A stretch of 64,000 nucleotides of DNA from Allosphingosinicella vermicomposti (GTDB taxonomy: Bacteria; Pseudomonadota; Alphaproteobacteria; Sphingomonadales; Sphingomonadaceae), in assembly GCF_003012815.1 (NCBI RefSeq), contig NZ_PXYJ01000003.1, positions 124,001 through 188,000 on the forward strand, read 5' to 3'. Shown here piece after piece: positions 17,309 through 26,103 of the stretch. The stretch's first letter is position 1, and every line of letters begins with the position of its first letter. Both the position numbers and the translations under genes were made by a program. Below the pieces are notes generated by a model. The model saw nothing but the letters and a program-made list of their open reading frames with translations, was not told where the DNA came from and searched no databases.

Positions 17309-18022
17309 TTATTGATCGACGAGTGTCGAACAGCCGCCATAGATCATGCGTTTGCCATCGAACGGCATTGGCTTGTCGCCCTGCATGCCGGGGTCTTCCA
17401 TCACTTTCTTCCAGCCCGCGTCCCGCGCTTCTTTGTCCGGCCATTCGATCCAGGAATAAGCGATGGTCTCGCCATCCTGTGCTTCGATTGCTTTCTTATA
17501 GTCGGTGACCTTGCCGTCCATGATGTCGTCGCCAAACGTCTCCACGACGCGGGTGGCGCCATAGCGCAGGAACATGTCGGAGTTCTTTTCGGCCAGGTCG
17601 CGATAGGCGTCCTCGCTTCCGGCCGGAACCGGAGCGATGAAGCCGTCGATATAGCCGCCCTTGCCCGCCTCACCCTTGTCGAGGATCGGCGAAAAGCCCG
17701 ACCAGATCATCCGCACCCCGTCGAAGGGCATGTCGGACATGTTCTGCATGGCGGGATGTTCCATCATGTTCTTGTTGGCAGCGTCGCGCACGTCCTTCGA
17801 CGGATATTCGATGAAGGAGAAAAGGACGGTTTCATCCTCTTTCGCCTGCACCGCCCGCTTGAAATCGGTCTGCTTGCCATCCGGTACATCGTCGCCCCAG
17901 CCTTCGTAGAGACGGGTGGCGCCGAGATCCTTGAACATGGCCGAAGCGTCTTCGGCATGCTTCTTATAAGCGTCCTTGTTGGCGTTGGGGACGGGGGTCA
18001 AAAAGCCTTCGATATAGGTCAT
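17309..18022 (-). CDS. Tandem DUF1428 (YbaA-like) protein
   Basis: 237 residues made of two homologous DUF1428 units, residues 1-117 (MTYIEGFLTPVPNANKDAYKK...) and about 122-237 (GYIDGFIAPVPAGSEDAYRD...). Both keep the family features: a YI(E/D)GF opening, the GATR...GDD turn, and MPFDG(V/K)RMI. DUF1428 proteins such as E. coli YbaA are normally single-domain dimers of about 117 residues; this gene encodes a covalent dimer. Function is not known. It lies between two VOC genes in the operon, 11 bases upstream of the next. Confidence 0.9.
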   Translation of the reverse strand: MTYIEGFLTPVPNANKDAYKKHAEDASAMFKDLGATRLYEGWGDDVPDGKQTDFKRAVQAKEDETVLFSFIEYPSKDVRDAANKNMMEHPAMQNMSDMPFDGVRMIWSGFSPILDKGEAGKGGYIDGFIAPVPAGSEDAYRDLAEKNSDMFLRYGATRVVETFGDDIMDGKVTDYKKAIEAQDGETIAYSWIEWPDKEARDAGWKKVMEDPGMQGDKPMPFDGKRMIYGGCSTLVDQ

Positions 18023-18051
18023 CGTCTCTCTCCCTTTTCCGGCCTCGGGGC

Positions 18052-18477
18052 TCAGGCTGCGGGTTCCGCCGTCGCCCGGGCGATCATGTCCTGCGTGAAA
18101 TACATCATCTGCCAGCCGTGGCCGTCCGGATCCTCGAACGCGCGTTCGTACATGAAGCCGTGGTCAGTCGGGCCGTCGAGATGGCGCCCGCCCGCTGCCA
18201 GGGCCGCCTCGCCGATCCGGTCGACATCCTCGCGATTGTCCACCGTCAGGCAAAGCAAGGCCTGGCTGGTTTCCCGCGCGTCGGCGATGCGCTTCGACGT
18301 AAACTGGCGATATTTGTCGTGTGTCAGCAGCATCACGTAGATGGCGTCGGAAAACACCATCCCGCACGCCGTCTCATCGGAAAAATTCGGGTTCTTTCTC
18401 GCGCCCAGTGCTTCGTAGAAAGCAACCGATTTGTGCAGATCGGCGACCGGCAAATTCACGAAAATCATCTTCGTCAC
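18052..18477 (-). CDS. VOC family protein (glyoxalase-like), first gene of the operon
   Basis: 141 residues: MIFVNLPVADLHKSVAFYEALG, VMLLTHDKYRQFT, FMYERAFEDPDGHGWQMMYF, which is the typical lactoylglutathione lyase-like VOC profile with a possible metal Glu/His near the end. It is the promoter-proximal gene of the minus-strand operon, divergent from the HxlR regulator across a 64-base gap that holds the putative shared control region. Confidence 0.9.
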   Translation of the reverse strand: MTKMIFVNLPVADLHKSVAFYEALGARKNPNFSDETACGMVFSDAIYVMLLTHDKYRQFTSKRIADARETSQALLCLTVDNREDVDRIGEAALAAGGRHLDGPTDHGFMYERAFEDPDGHGWQMMYFTQDMIARATAEPAA

Positions 18478-18496
18478 CGGATTTCTCCCTTTTTCC

Positions 18497-18535
18497 GACT
18501 CGATGGTTGCAGCCTAAGTCCACGAGTCATATATT
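18497..18535 (+). promoter_or_regulatory. Divergent promoter region with inverted repeat, giving a leaderless hxlR transcript
   Basis: TTGCAG (18507-18512), a 17-base spacer, and TATATT (18530-18535) form a near-ideal sigma-70 promoter for the plus strand. The predicted transcription start, 7 bases after the -10 box, coincides with the ATG at 18542, and there is no Shine-Dalgarno. An inverted repeat GACTCG-N20-CGAGTC (18497-18528) overlaps the promoter. On the minus strand TTGTAA and TAGGCT, also 17 apart, could serve the VOC operon. It is a candidate operator for the adjacent regulator. Confidence 0.6.
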
Positions 18536-18541
18536 ACAACT

Positions 18542-19228
18542 ATGGAGTTAGAAAAGATAACCGAAAGTAAATCCTCTCGCCGCCGATACAATGACGCGTG
18601 CGGCGCGGCGCATGCGCTGGACATCGTGGGCGAGCGTTGGGCTCTGCTCGTCATCCGCGAGCTTATGTTCGGTCCAAAGCGATTCAGCGACATTCGGGCC
18701 AGCCTGCCCGGAATCAGCGCCAATGTGTTGACGCAGCGGCTGGAAGGGCTTGAGACATTTGGTGTCCTCACCCGCAAACGCCTGCCGCCGCCTGCATCTG
18801 CCTGGGCCTATGAACTGACGCCGTGGGGTTATCAGGCCGAGCCGATCTTTCAGGTGTTCGGCCGTTGGGGCGCATCATCGCCCCTCCACGATCCGACGCT
18901 CCCTTTAAGCGCCGCATCGATCCTCCTCTCCTTCCGCACCATGATCGATGCGAACCGAGCCGAAGGGTTTTCCGCGCGGATCGGCTTCACCATTGGGCAG
19001 GAAGATTTCGTCGCGACTGTCGCGGATGGCGAAATTTCCATCGTCCGCGAAGAGGTGCGGGATGTCGCCGCTCACTTCATCGGCCGGGCCGAAGCCCTCG
19101 CCGCTGCCGCTTATGGCGCCGTTCCTCTCGAGACCTTGGAGCAGGACGGCGCGCTCCGCGTTGAAGGGGATAGAGCGCTTGCACGCGGCTTCCTCACCCT
19201 CTTCGTGCTTCCGGACAAAGCGGGCTGA
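18542..19228 (+). CDS. HxlR-family winged-helix transcriptional regulator with C-terminal SCP2-like extension
   Basis: 228 residues. Residues about 17-110 are an HxlR winged helix: CGAAHALDIVGERWALLVIRELMFGPKRFSDIRASLPGISANVLTQRL. The C-terminal half (about 125-225) resembles the sterol-carrier-like ligand domain found in longer HxlR proteins. Its divergent placement suggests that it controls the AHSA1-GST-VOC-DUF1428 operon, probably in response to an electrophile or hydrophobic ligand; this is inference from context. Confidence 0.88.
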   Translation: MELEKITESKSSRRRYNDACGAAHALDIVGERWALLVIRELMFGPKRFSDIRASLPGISANVLTQRLEGLETFGVLTRKRLPPPASAWAYELTPWGYQAEPIFQVFGRWGASSPLHDPTLPLSAASILLSFRTMIDANRAEGFSARIGFTIGQEDFVATVADGEISIVREEVRDVAAHFIGRAEALAAAAYGAVPLETLEQDGALRVEGDRALARGFLTLFVLPDKAG

Positions 19229-19291
19229 AGGATTGCGGGATAAAGGCTGACGTTCTACCGAGCGGCGAGACGCCAAAGGCCAGGATTTCCG

Positions 19292-20299
19292 ATGACCGAC
19301 ATCCCGAACGTGAACCCCGACAGCCGCGCGACCACGGTGATGGACGCACCCGACAAGATCGTGAAGGTGCGCGATTTGTTCGGCGTCGACACGGACATGG
19401 AGGTTCCGGCCTTTTCGGAAGCCGACGAACGGGTGCCGGATATCGATCCCACCTATGTCTTCGATCCCGATACCACGCTCGCCATCGTCGCGGGCTTCGC
19501 CAAAAACCGCCGCGTCATGGTGCAGGGCTATCACGGCACCGGCAAGTCGAGCCATATCGAACAGGTCGCCGCCCGGCTCAACTGGCCGCTCATCCGCATC
19601 AACCTCGACGCGCATATCAGTCGCATCGACCTGATCGGCCGCGACGCCATCGTGCTGAAGGACGGGCAGCAGGTGACGGAGTTCAAGGAAGGCCTCCTCC
19701 CCTGGGCGCTGCAGACGCCGACCGCCCTTGTTTTCGACGAATATGATGCGGGCCGTCCGGACGTGATGTTCGTCATCCAGCGCGTGCTGGAAACGGAAGG
19801 GAAACTGACCCTCCTCGACCAGAATCGCGTGATCCGCCCCAACCCCTGGTTCCGCTTGTTCGCGACGACCAACACGGTCGGCCTTGGCGACACGAGCGGC
19901 CTTTATCATGGCATCCAGCAGATCAACCAGGCGCAGATGGACCGCTGGAACATCGTCGTCACGCTGAACTATCTCCCGGCCGAGACCGAGGCGCGCATCG
20001 TCCTCGCCAAATCTGGCGAATACGACCATGAAGGCGGTCGCCAGGAAGTCGAACGGATGATCAAGGTCGCGGACTTGACGCGCCAGGGCTTCGTCAACGG
20101 CGACATCTCCACCGTCATGAGCCCGCGCACCGTCATCAGCTGGGCCCAGAATGCCCTACTCTTCGGCGACGTCGGTTTCGCCTTCCGCCTATCCTTCCTC
20201 AACAAATGCGACGAAGCCGAACGCCCGCTGGTCGCCGAATATTATCAACGCGTGTTTGGAAAAGATCTCCCCGAGAGCATCGTGGGACGCGCGGGATGA
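19292..20299 (+). CDS. cobS: Cobaltochelatase subunit CobS (MoxR-like AAA+ ATPase)
   Basis: 335 residues with Walker [10 protein letters not shown], Walker [14 protein letters not shown], a sensor region [10 protein letters not shown] and the arginine-rich C-terminal lid. It is close to CobS of alphaproteobacteria throughout. CobS and CobT form the ATP-driven part of aerobic cobalt insertion with CobN. No cobN or other corrin gene lies in this window, so a chelatase role in this organism rests on genes elsewhere. Followed by an R1 repeat pair and then cobT. Confidence 0.92.
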   Translation: MTDIPNVNPDSRATTVMDAPDKIVKVRDLFGVDTDMEVPAFSEADERVPDIDPTYVFDPDTTLAIVAGFAKNRRVMVQGYHGTGKSSHIEQVAARLNWPLIRINLDAHISRIDLIGRDAIVLKDGQQVTEFKEGLLPWALQTPTALVFDEYDAGRPDVMFVIQRVLETEGKLTLLDQNRVIRPNPWFRLFATTNTVGLGDTSGLYHGIQQINQAQMDRWNIVVTLNYLPAETEARIVLAKSGEYDHEGGRQEVERMIKVADLTRQGFVNGDISTVMSPRTVISWAQNALLFGDVGFAFRLSFLNKCDEAERPLVAEYYQRVFGKDLPESIVGRAG

Positions 20300-20319
20300 T
20301 CCCGTCCCGTCGCCTCCTA

Positions 20320-20427
20320 GCCCTCCCCCTGGATGGGGGAGGGTTGGGTGGGGGTGATGGTCGGCGCAGGGCAGCAATCTTCCCCGGCATCACCCCACCC
20401 CAACCCCTCCTCATCGAGGGGAGGGGC
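20320..20427. repeat. R1 repeat inverted pair (copies c and d) between cobS and cobT
   Basis: Copy c (20320-20359) is in plus orientation and copy d (20388-20427) is its inverse, with 28 bases between them. This gives a REPIN-like palindrome within the cobS-cobT intergenic gap. Sequence matches the two copies around DUF559 at 10.7 and 11.1 kb with a few substitutions. Inside a presumed operon it would form a large stem-loop in the mRNA. Confidence 0.9.
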
Positions 20428-20454
20428 TTTAAGATCGAAGGGCTGGGCTAAAAT

Positions 20455-22290
20455 ATGCCCCAGGACAACAATCCCCTCGAAACCTTCCGCCAGGCGCTGG
20501 CCGGCGCCTCGCGCGCCCTCGCGCATGAGCCGGAGCTGGAGTTAAGCTTCACCGCGGACGGATCCGGCGCGTCGGGCAAGACCGTGCGCGTACCCGTCCC
20601 CAGCCGCACCCTCCCGGCGCGCGATGTCGCCGAAGCGCGGGGTTATGCGGACGCCGCGGCACTCAAGCTCCGCCACCATGACGTCATCCTCCACAGCAGG
20701 AACGCCCCTGCCGACGACATCGCCCGCGCCGTCTTCGACGCCGCCGAGCAGGCCCGGGTCGAGGCCCTAGGCGCCCGCGCAATGGAGGGGATCCGCGCCA
20801 ATCTCGCCAGCGCATTGGACCTCAAGGTCCGCACCGATCCCATCACCCGCGCCCGCAGCAAGGCTGAAGTGCCGCTGGCTACCGCCGTCCAGCTCCTTGT
20901 CCGCGAACGCCTGACCGGCGACGCGCCTCCCCAAGCCGCGCGCGAGGGGCTGAAGCTCGTTTCCGACTGGATCGAGGAGAAAGCGGGCGCCGATCTCGAC
21001 GCGCTGGGCCTCGCTCTCGACGATCAGGCCGCCTTTGCCAGCCTCGCCACCAAGATGCTCCGCGACCTCGAACTCATTGAGGCCGAGCCCGAATCCGAGC
21101 GCCCCGAAGAGGAAGGCGAGGAGGACGAGGAAGGCGACACCTCTGAAACCGGCGAAGGCGAGGAAGAGGAAGAAGACGAATCCGGCGGCGGCGAGGGCCA
21201 GTCGGAAATACGCGGCGAGCCGGAAAAGGGCGAAGAGGAAGAGAGCGAAACCGATTGGTCCGAAGAGGACATGTCGGAAGCCGCCGAGGGCATGGCCGAG
21301 GATGCGGAGGAAGGCATGATGCCCGTCCGTCCCAACCGCCAGCTGTCGGATCTCACGCCGCAATTCGATTATCAGGTCTATACCGACCGCTTCGACGAGA
21401 TGGTCGAGGCCACCGAGCTTTGCGACGAGGAGGAGCTAACGCGCCTCCGGTCCTATCTCGACCAACAGCTCGTCCACCTGCAGGGCGCGGTGACCAAGCT
21501 CGCCAACCGGCTCCAGCGCCGCCTGATGGCGCAGCAGGCCCGCTCCTGGGATTTCGACCAGGAAGAGGGGCTGCTCGACGCCGCCCGCCTCGCCCGCGTG
21601 GTCATCAACCCCGCACAGAGCCTGTCCTACAAGATCGAGCGCGATACCGAGTTCAAGGACACGGTCGTCAGCCTGCTCATCGACAATAGCGGTTCGATGC
21701 GCGGCCGCCCCATTTCGATCGCCGCCATCTCCGCCGACATCCTCGCCCGCACGCTCGAACGTTGCGGCGTGAAGGTGGAGATATTGGGCTTCACCACCCG
21801 CGCGTGGAAAGGCGGCCAGTCCCGCGAGAAATGGCTGAGCCAAGGCCGCCCGCCATTGCCTGGCCGCCTCAACGACCTGCGCCACATTCTCTACAAGAAA
21901 GCCGACGAACCCTGGCGCCGCGCGCGCAAGAATCTCGGCCTGATGATGCGCGAGGGGCTCTTAAAGGAAAATATCGACGGCGAAGCTCTGCTCTGGGCCC
22001 ATAACCGCCTGCTCGCCAGGGCCGAAGAACGCCGCATTCTCATGGTCATTTCGGACGGGGCCCCGGTCGACGATTCAACCTTGTCGGTGAACAGCGGCAC
22101 CTATCTCGAGCGCCATCTGCGCCAGGTCATCGGCTGGATCGAAAGCCGCTCGCCCGTCGAGCTCGCCGCGATCGGCATCGGCCATGACGTCACCCGCTAT
22201 TACGAGCGCGCCGTCACCATCATGGATGCCGAACAATTGGGCGGGACGATGATCGAACAGCTGGCGGGATTGTTCGACGCTCGCACATAG
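20455..22290 (+). CDS. cobT: Cobaltochelatase subunit CobT
   Basis: 611 residues. An N-terminal domain is followed by a very acidic low-complexity linker at about residues 205-280 (runs of E/D with G and S). A VWA domain follows with the MIDAS motif DNSGSM near residue 408, and [10 protein letters not shown] further on. CobT pairs with CobS to power metal insertion by CobN. The acidic linker is normal for the family. Start ATG at 20455; 155 bases from cobS because of the R1 pair. Confidence 0.92.
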   Translation: MPQDNNPLETFRQALAGASRALAHEPELELSFTADGSGASGKTVRVPVPSRTLPARDVAEARGYADAAALKLRHHDVILHSRNAPADDIARAVFDAAEQARVEALGARAMEGIRANLASALDLKVRTDPITRARSKAEVPLATAVQLLVRERLTGDAPPQAAREGLKLVSDWIEEKAGADLDALGLALDDQAAFASLATKMLRDLELIEAEPESERPEEEGEEDEEGDTSETGEGEEEEEDESGGGEGQSEIRGEPEKGEEEESETDWSEEDMSEAAEGMAEDAEEGMMPVRPNRQLSDLTPQFDYQVYTDRFDEMVEATELCDEEELTRLRSYLDQQLVHLQGAVTKLANRLQRRLMAQQARSWDFDQEEGLLDAARLARVVINPAQSLSYKIERDTEFKDTVVSLLIDNSGSMRGRPISIAAISADILARTLERCGVKVEILGFTTRAWKGGQSREKWLSQGRPPLPGRLNDLRHILYKKADEPWRRARKNLGLMMREGLLKENIDGEALLWAHNRLLARAEERRILMVISDGAPVDDSTLSVNSGTYLERHLRQVIGWIESRSPVELAAIGIGHDVTRYYERAVTIMDAEQLGGTMIEQLAGLFDART

Positions 22291-22291
22291 C

Positions 22292-22377
22292 CGTCACCCT
22301 GAACTTGGTTCAGGGTCCATGCCTTTAGCCGTGGAGCTGTCACCGGAATGGATGCTGAAACAAGTTCAGCATGACGG
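22292..22377. repeat. R3 paired palindrome, copy c
   Basis: CGTCACCCTGAACTTGGTTC...GGTCCATG and the inverted partner ATGGATGCTGAAACAAGTTC..ATGACGG. It begins one base after the cobT stop codon. Confidence 0.85.
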
Positions 22378-22398
22378 ATAAATGGCCCGAATACATTT

Positions 22399-22431
22399 GG
22401 GGCCGGCGTTCCAGTGCGGAACGCCAGCCCC
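22399..22431 (-). terminator. Possible terminator hairpin after the glycine-zipper gene
   Basis: A 14-bp GC-rich stem with one G-T/A-C mismatch region (GGGGCCGGCGTTCC / GGAACGCCAGCCCC) and a 5-base loop. It lacks a clear T tract, so termination is uncertain. Confidence 0.4.
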
Positions 22432-22460
22432 TCCCTCGCTACGCGACTCGAGGGATACTT

Positions 22461-22862
22461 TTAGCAGCGGTTACCGCCGCTATTTTTGTCGATCGCGCGG
22501 CCGGCGAGGGCGCCCGCGGCGCCGCCGATGATCGCGCCGACCGCCCGGTCGCCACGCCCGGCAACCTCATGTCCAAGAAGGCCGCCCGCAATCGCGCCGA
22601 CGATAGTGCCGGTCGTGCCCTTGTCGCAGCGCTGGCTGTTATAGCGGCCCTGATAGCTGCGGTTGGCATAGCGGCGATCGTAGCCACCGTAACGGTCGTT
22701 GCGGCTATAGCGGTCATAGCGGTCGCCACGGTATGACTGGCTGTAATAGCCATTGTCGTAATAGCCCCTACGCGGTGCCGCTTCGGCGGCCGCCGGAAGG
22801 GCGGTGAAAGCGGTCGCGGCGGCGAGGACTCCGAGGGTCATCTTCTTGAACATGTTACGCAC
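22461..22862 (-). CDS. Glycine-zipper 2TM domain protein, exported
   Basis: 133 residues. A signal peptide (about residues 1-28, ending TALPAAAEA) is followed by a Tyr/Arg/Gly/Asn-rich low-complexity region (YYDNGYYSQSYRGDRYDRY). A glycine-zipper membrane hairpin follows (TIVGAIAGGLLGHEVAGRGDRAVGAIIGGAAGALAGRAID). Rickettsial 17-kDa surface antigen and SlyB-like proteins share this zipper. It is probably inserted in the outer or inner membrane from the periplasm; function unknown. Start is ATG 22862, or the internal ATG three codons in. Confidence 0.85.
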   Translation of the reverse strand: MRNMFKKMTLGVLAAATAFTALPAAAEAAPRRGYYDNGYYSQSYRGDRYDRYSRNDRYGGYDRRYANRSYQGRYNSQRCDKGTTGTIVGAIAGGLLGHEVAGRGDRAVGAIIGGAAGALAGRAIDKNSGGNRC

Positions 22863-22930
22863 TCCTGAAAACTCGATACAGGCACCGGGATGCCCGGCAC
22901 GTCCCCCTTTTGCGCTGATTCGCTTGAGCC

Positions 22931-23947
22931 ATGTCTGAATGCGCCCGTCAGGGATCGTTAATCGTGGTTAACGACTTTCCCCGGGCAGTCAGGCGGGCGC
23001 GCTTAATTCTCCCGCTCCTTGCCCTGCCGCTGTTGGCAAGCTTCATCCAGCCGCCGCTTTATGGCGATGAACTCCTTCCCCGCGCCGCACGGCTCAGCGT
23101 CACGTCCGTCACGCTCGATGAGGACAATCCCACTCGAAGGCGCATTGGCCGATTGCTCTTCCTGAATGGCTGGGCGATCCGCAGCAACGACCGGCGCTTT
23201 GGCGGCCTTTCCGCTCTGCATGTTGAGAACGGCATTGCGCTGGCGCTGAGCGATTCAGGCGACCTCATCCGCTTCCGCCTAGACGACATGACGACGGCAA
23301 CGATCCACCCGCTGGCCGCAGGGCCCGGCGCTTCGTTCACCAAGCACATGCGGGACAGCGAATCCCTCGTCATTGGCGAAGGGCGCCTGTGGATCGGCTT
23401 TGAACGCTATAATGAAGTCTGGGCCTATGCCCGCGACACGCTTGTCCCGCTATCGAAGGCCGCGCCGCAAGCTATGGCGGAATGGGGCCGAAATGCGGGC
23501 GCCGAGGCCATGGCCCGCCTGCCAGGCGGCCGCTTTCTGATTTTGGAAGAGGCCGAGGTGAGGGACGAAAAGGGCGTCGCGGCGGCGCTGTTTGACGGCG
23601 ATCCCGCAGGTCCGGCGACGAAAGCCCGAACATTGCGCTACCGCCCGCCCGCCGGATACCGGCCCGTGGACGCCGCCGCTTTGGCGGATGGCCGTATCCT
23701 GATCCTCAATCGCCGCTTCACATTGTTCGGTGGTTTCACCGCGAAACTGGTCGCCGCGCGAATCGCGGGAAACGATGTGATGATCGAGGAAGATCTGGCG
23801 TACTTCGCCCCGCCGGTTACCACCGACAATTATGAGGCGCTGGGCGTCACACACGAAAACGGACGCCAGATCCTGTGGCTGGCGTCCGACGATAATTTCA
23901 ATCCGCTGCAGCGGACTTTGATCCTGAAGTTCGCTCTGGAACCCTGA
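22931..23947 (+). CDS. Esterase-like activity of phytase family protein
   Basis: 338 residues with an N-terminal membrane or signal segment (LILPLLALPLLASF). A beta-propeller-like domain of the PF13449 type follows: FGGLSALHVENGIALALSDSGDLIRFRLD, DSESLVIGEGRLWIGFERYNEVWAY, NAGAEAMARLPGGRFLILEEA, DNYEALGVTHENGRQILWLASDDNF. Members are exported and may hydrolyse phosphoesters; activity here is not shown. The first 14 residues may be untranslated, since several starts are possible. Confidence 0.8.
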   Translation: MSECARQGSLIVVNDFPRAVRRARLILPLLALPLLASFIQPPLYGDELLPRAARLSVTSVTLDEDNPTRRRIGRLLFLNGWAIRSNDRRFGGLSALHVENGIALALSDSGDLIRFRLDDMTTATIHPLAAGPGASFTKHMRDSESLVIGEGRLWIGFERYNEVWAYARDTLVPLSKAAPQAMAEWGRNAGAEAMARLPGGRFLILEEAEVRDEKGVAAALFDGDPAGPATKARTLRYRPPAGYRPVDAAALADGRILILNRRFTLFGGFTAKLVAARIAGNDVMIEEDLAYFAPPVTTDNYEALGVTHENGRQILWLASDDNFNPLQRTLILKFALEP

Positions 23948-23988
23948 AAGGTGCGCTGGCGGACAAGGTGCCCGCCAGTTCGCAAGAA

Positions 23989-24279
23989 TCAGGCCGCGGC
24001 CTTCGCCTTCTTGGCGATTTCGCGCTTCAGGCGCTGTGCCTTCAGGCTCAGCTTTTCGTCCGACGTCTTGGTCAGCCAATTGTCGAGGCCGCCAACATGT
24101 TCGACCGAACGCAGGCCGTTCATCGACACGCGAAGCTTCACGCCGCGCTCCAGCGAATCCGACATCAAGGTCACCGTCTGCAGATTCGGCAGGAAGGTGC
24201 GCTTCGTCTTGTTGTTGGCGTGGGAAACATTGTGGCCCACCTGCCGGCCCTTGCCGGTCAGCTCGCAAATACGCGACAT
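23989..24279 (-). CDS. rpmB: 50S ribosomal protein L28
   Basis: 96 residues: [62 protein letters not shown], with a basic C-terminal tail. Length and sequence fit the alphaproteobacterial family. It is a monocistronic gene on the minus strand, ending 42 bases from the convergent esterase-like gene. Confidence 0.97.
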   Translation of the reverse strand: MSRICELTGKGRQVGHNVSHANNKTKRTFLPNLQTVTLMSDSLERGVKLRVSMNGLRSVEHVGGLDNWLTKTSDEKLSLKAQRLKREIAKKAKAAA

Positions 24280-24464
24280 GATCGAATCTCTTCTTTTGGG
24301 TTGGGGATAATGTCCCCGTTAAAGCGTGCGCCGATAACGGGCGGGGCGGATTTCGTCAACCGTCCCCGCCGTTTCGCCGGATGCAGTAATCGTTCCGCCC
24401 GTGCAACCCTTCGCCGCCGACTTTCGTTGTCCCGCGCATAATCCCGACCCAAATGGAGGAAAAC

Positions 24465-24737
24465 ATGCGCAAAGTCCTGGTTCTCTTGGCGATCGTTGTC
24501 ATCGTCGCGATCGTTCTGTTCGCCACCGGTTTCTGGAAAGTCGATCAGACGAAGGAAGGCGCACTGCCGGACGTAAACATCAGCGCGGAAGGCGGCCAGC
24601 TTCCCGCTTTCGACGTCGATTCGAAGGAAGTCGTTGTCGGCACCACCGAAACCAATGTCGAAGTGCCGAAGATCGAAACCAAGACCGAGACGGTTGAAGT
24701 GCCGACCGTCGGCGTCAAGGACAATGGCGAAGAATAA
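24465..24737 (+). CDS. Small membrane-anchored protein of unknown function
   Basis: 90 residues. The ATG at 24465 is chosen because of the strong Shine-Dalgarno GGAGG eight bases upstream; a Met four codons earlier lacks one. One N-terminal membrane helix (VLVLLAIVVIVAIVLFATGFW) is followed by an acidic extracytoplasmic tail with Val/Glu/Thr repeats (TNVEVPKIETKTETVEVP). It resembles small proteins common in sphingomonads. No function can be assigned. Confidence 0.75.
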   Translation: MRKVLVLLAIVVIVAIVLFATGFWKVDQTKEGALPDVNISAEGGQLPAFDVDSKEVVVGTTETNVEVPKIETKTETVEVPTVGVKDNGEE

Positions 24738-24756
24738 GACGTCCGCCACTTCGAAG

Positions 24757-24793
24757 AAGGCCGCGTTGTCCATGAGGGCCAGCGCGGCCTTTT
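24757..24793 (+). terminator. Rho-independent terminator
   Basis: A 9-bp stem AAGGCCGCG / CGCGGCCTT with a 17-base loop, followed by TTTT. It lies 20 bases after the small membrane protein gene. Confidence 0.7.
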
Positions 24794-24870
24794 CATATCG
24801 CCTAGCGATTCCCCCTCGCGATTCGTACGCTTAAGCTTTTCCGCGCGACTCTCGCCCGTTAGGGAGGCTG

Positions 24871-26103
24871 ATGCCTTCCACCAACCGTTCCTCCGCACTC
24901 CGCGCCTTTCTCAAAAATGAGGCTGCGGGCGGCATCCTGCTCATCGCCGCTGCCGCGCTGGCGCTGATCGTCGCGAACAGCCCGCTTGGCGAGGCCTATC
25001 ACCACATGCTTCACGCGCCCTTGGGCCCCGAACTGACGCCGAAGCTCGGGCCGATGACCTTGCATCTGTGGATCAATGACGGGCTAATGGCGATCTTCTT
25101 CCTGCTCGTCGGGCTCGAGATCAAACGCGAATTCCTCGACGGCCACCTCGCCACCTGGGAAGAAAGACGCCTGCCGATCGTCGCGGCGGCGAGCGGCATG
25201 GCTGTACCCGCTTTGCTCTACCTTCTGTTCGCGGGATCCGATCCCGAGCTCGTCGGAGGTTGGGCGATACCAGCCGCCACGGACATCGCCTTCGCCATCG
25301 GTGTTCTTGCTCTCCTTGGCAGCCGCGCACCCGCGTCGCTGAAGCTATTCCTCACCACTGTGGCCATAGTCGACGATATGGGTGCGGTCGCGATCATCGC
25401 GCTCGCTTATACCGCCTCCATCAACACGCTCGCGCTTGGCGCCGCCGCCGCGATCTTTCTCATCCTCTATGTAATGGGGAAAAGCGGTGTCCGCGCCCTG
25501 ACGCCCTATCTCATCGGCGCCGCGGCTCTCTGGTATGCAATTCTGCTCTCCGGCGTCCACGCGACGATTGCGGGCGTGCTCGCCGCCATCGTCATCCCGA
25601 TCGTGCCGAGCCCCGCCGCGCCCGATGCCGCCGGTTCGCCGCTCCACCGCCTCGAACATGCCTTGAGCCCTTGGGTCGCCTTTCTGATCGTTCCCTTGTT
25701 CGGTTTCGCCAATACGGGCGTGTCGCTCTTCGGCCTCGGATTTGACGATCTGTTCGCGCCGCTGCCGCTCGGCATCGCGGCGGGCCTCTTCCTCGGCAAG
25801 CAGCTTGGTGTGTTCGGCGCGATCCTGCTCTGCGTGAAAACCGGCGTCGCTCCCAAGCTCAACGGGGCAAGCTGGCTCCAGATTTACGGCGTCTGCATCC
25901 TCTGCGGCATCGGCTTCACGATGAGCCTGTTCATCGGTGCGCTCGCCTTCCCGGGCCAGCCGCAGCTCGTGGAGGAGGCGAAAATCGGCATTCTCGCAGG
26001 CTCCCTTCTTTCCGCCCTTGCCGGTTTCGCGATTCTGCGCTTTGCTCCGCGTCCGAAACGGCCCGCCGATATCGGCCCCATCACGCAGGACCGCTCTTTA
26101 TGA
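24871..26103 (+). CDS. nhaA: Na+/H+ antiporter NhaA
   Basis: 410 residues with about 12 membrane segments. The hallmark paired aspartates occur in ATDIAFAIGVLALLG and VDDMGAVAIIAL, with further family blocks LWINDGLMAIFFLLVGLEIKREF and GIGFTMSLFIGALAF. NhaA exports Na+ in exchange for protons at alkaline pH. A Shine-Dalgarno AGGGAGG precedes the ATG. Its stop overlaps the start of the DUF885 gene (ATGA). Confidence 0.95.
   Translation: MPSTNRSSALRAFLKNEAAGGILLIAAAALALIVANSPLGEAYHHMLHAPLGPELTPKLGPMTLHLWINDGLMAIFFLLVGLEIKREFLDGHLATWEERRLPIVAAASGMAVPALLYLLFAGSDPELVGGWAIPAATDIAFAIGVLALLGSRAPASLKLFLTTVAIVDDMGAVAIIALAYTASINTLALGAAAAIFLILYVMGKSGVRALTPYLIGAAALWYAILLSGVHATIAGVLAAIVIPIVPSPAAPDAAGSPLHRLEHALSPWVAFLIVPLFGFANTGVSLFGLGFDDLFAPLPLGIAAGLFLGKQLGVFGAILLCVKTGVAPKLNGASWLQIYGVCILCGIGFTMSLFIGALAFPGQPQLVEEAKIGILAGSLLSALAGFAILRFAPRPKRPADIGPITQDRSL

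Noticed and set aside
10696-20427. CRISPR-like array from the recurrent R1 sequence
   Set aside because: Copies are far apart, palindromic and in both orientations, without regular spacers or cas genes.
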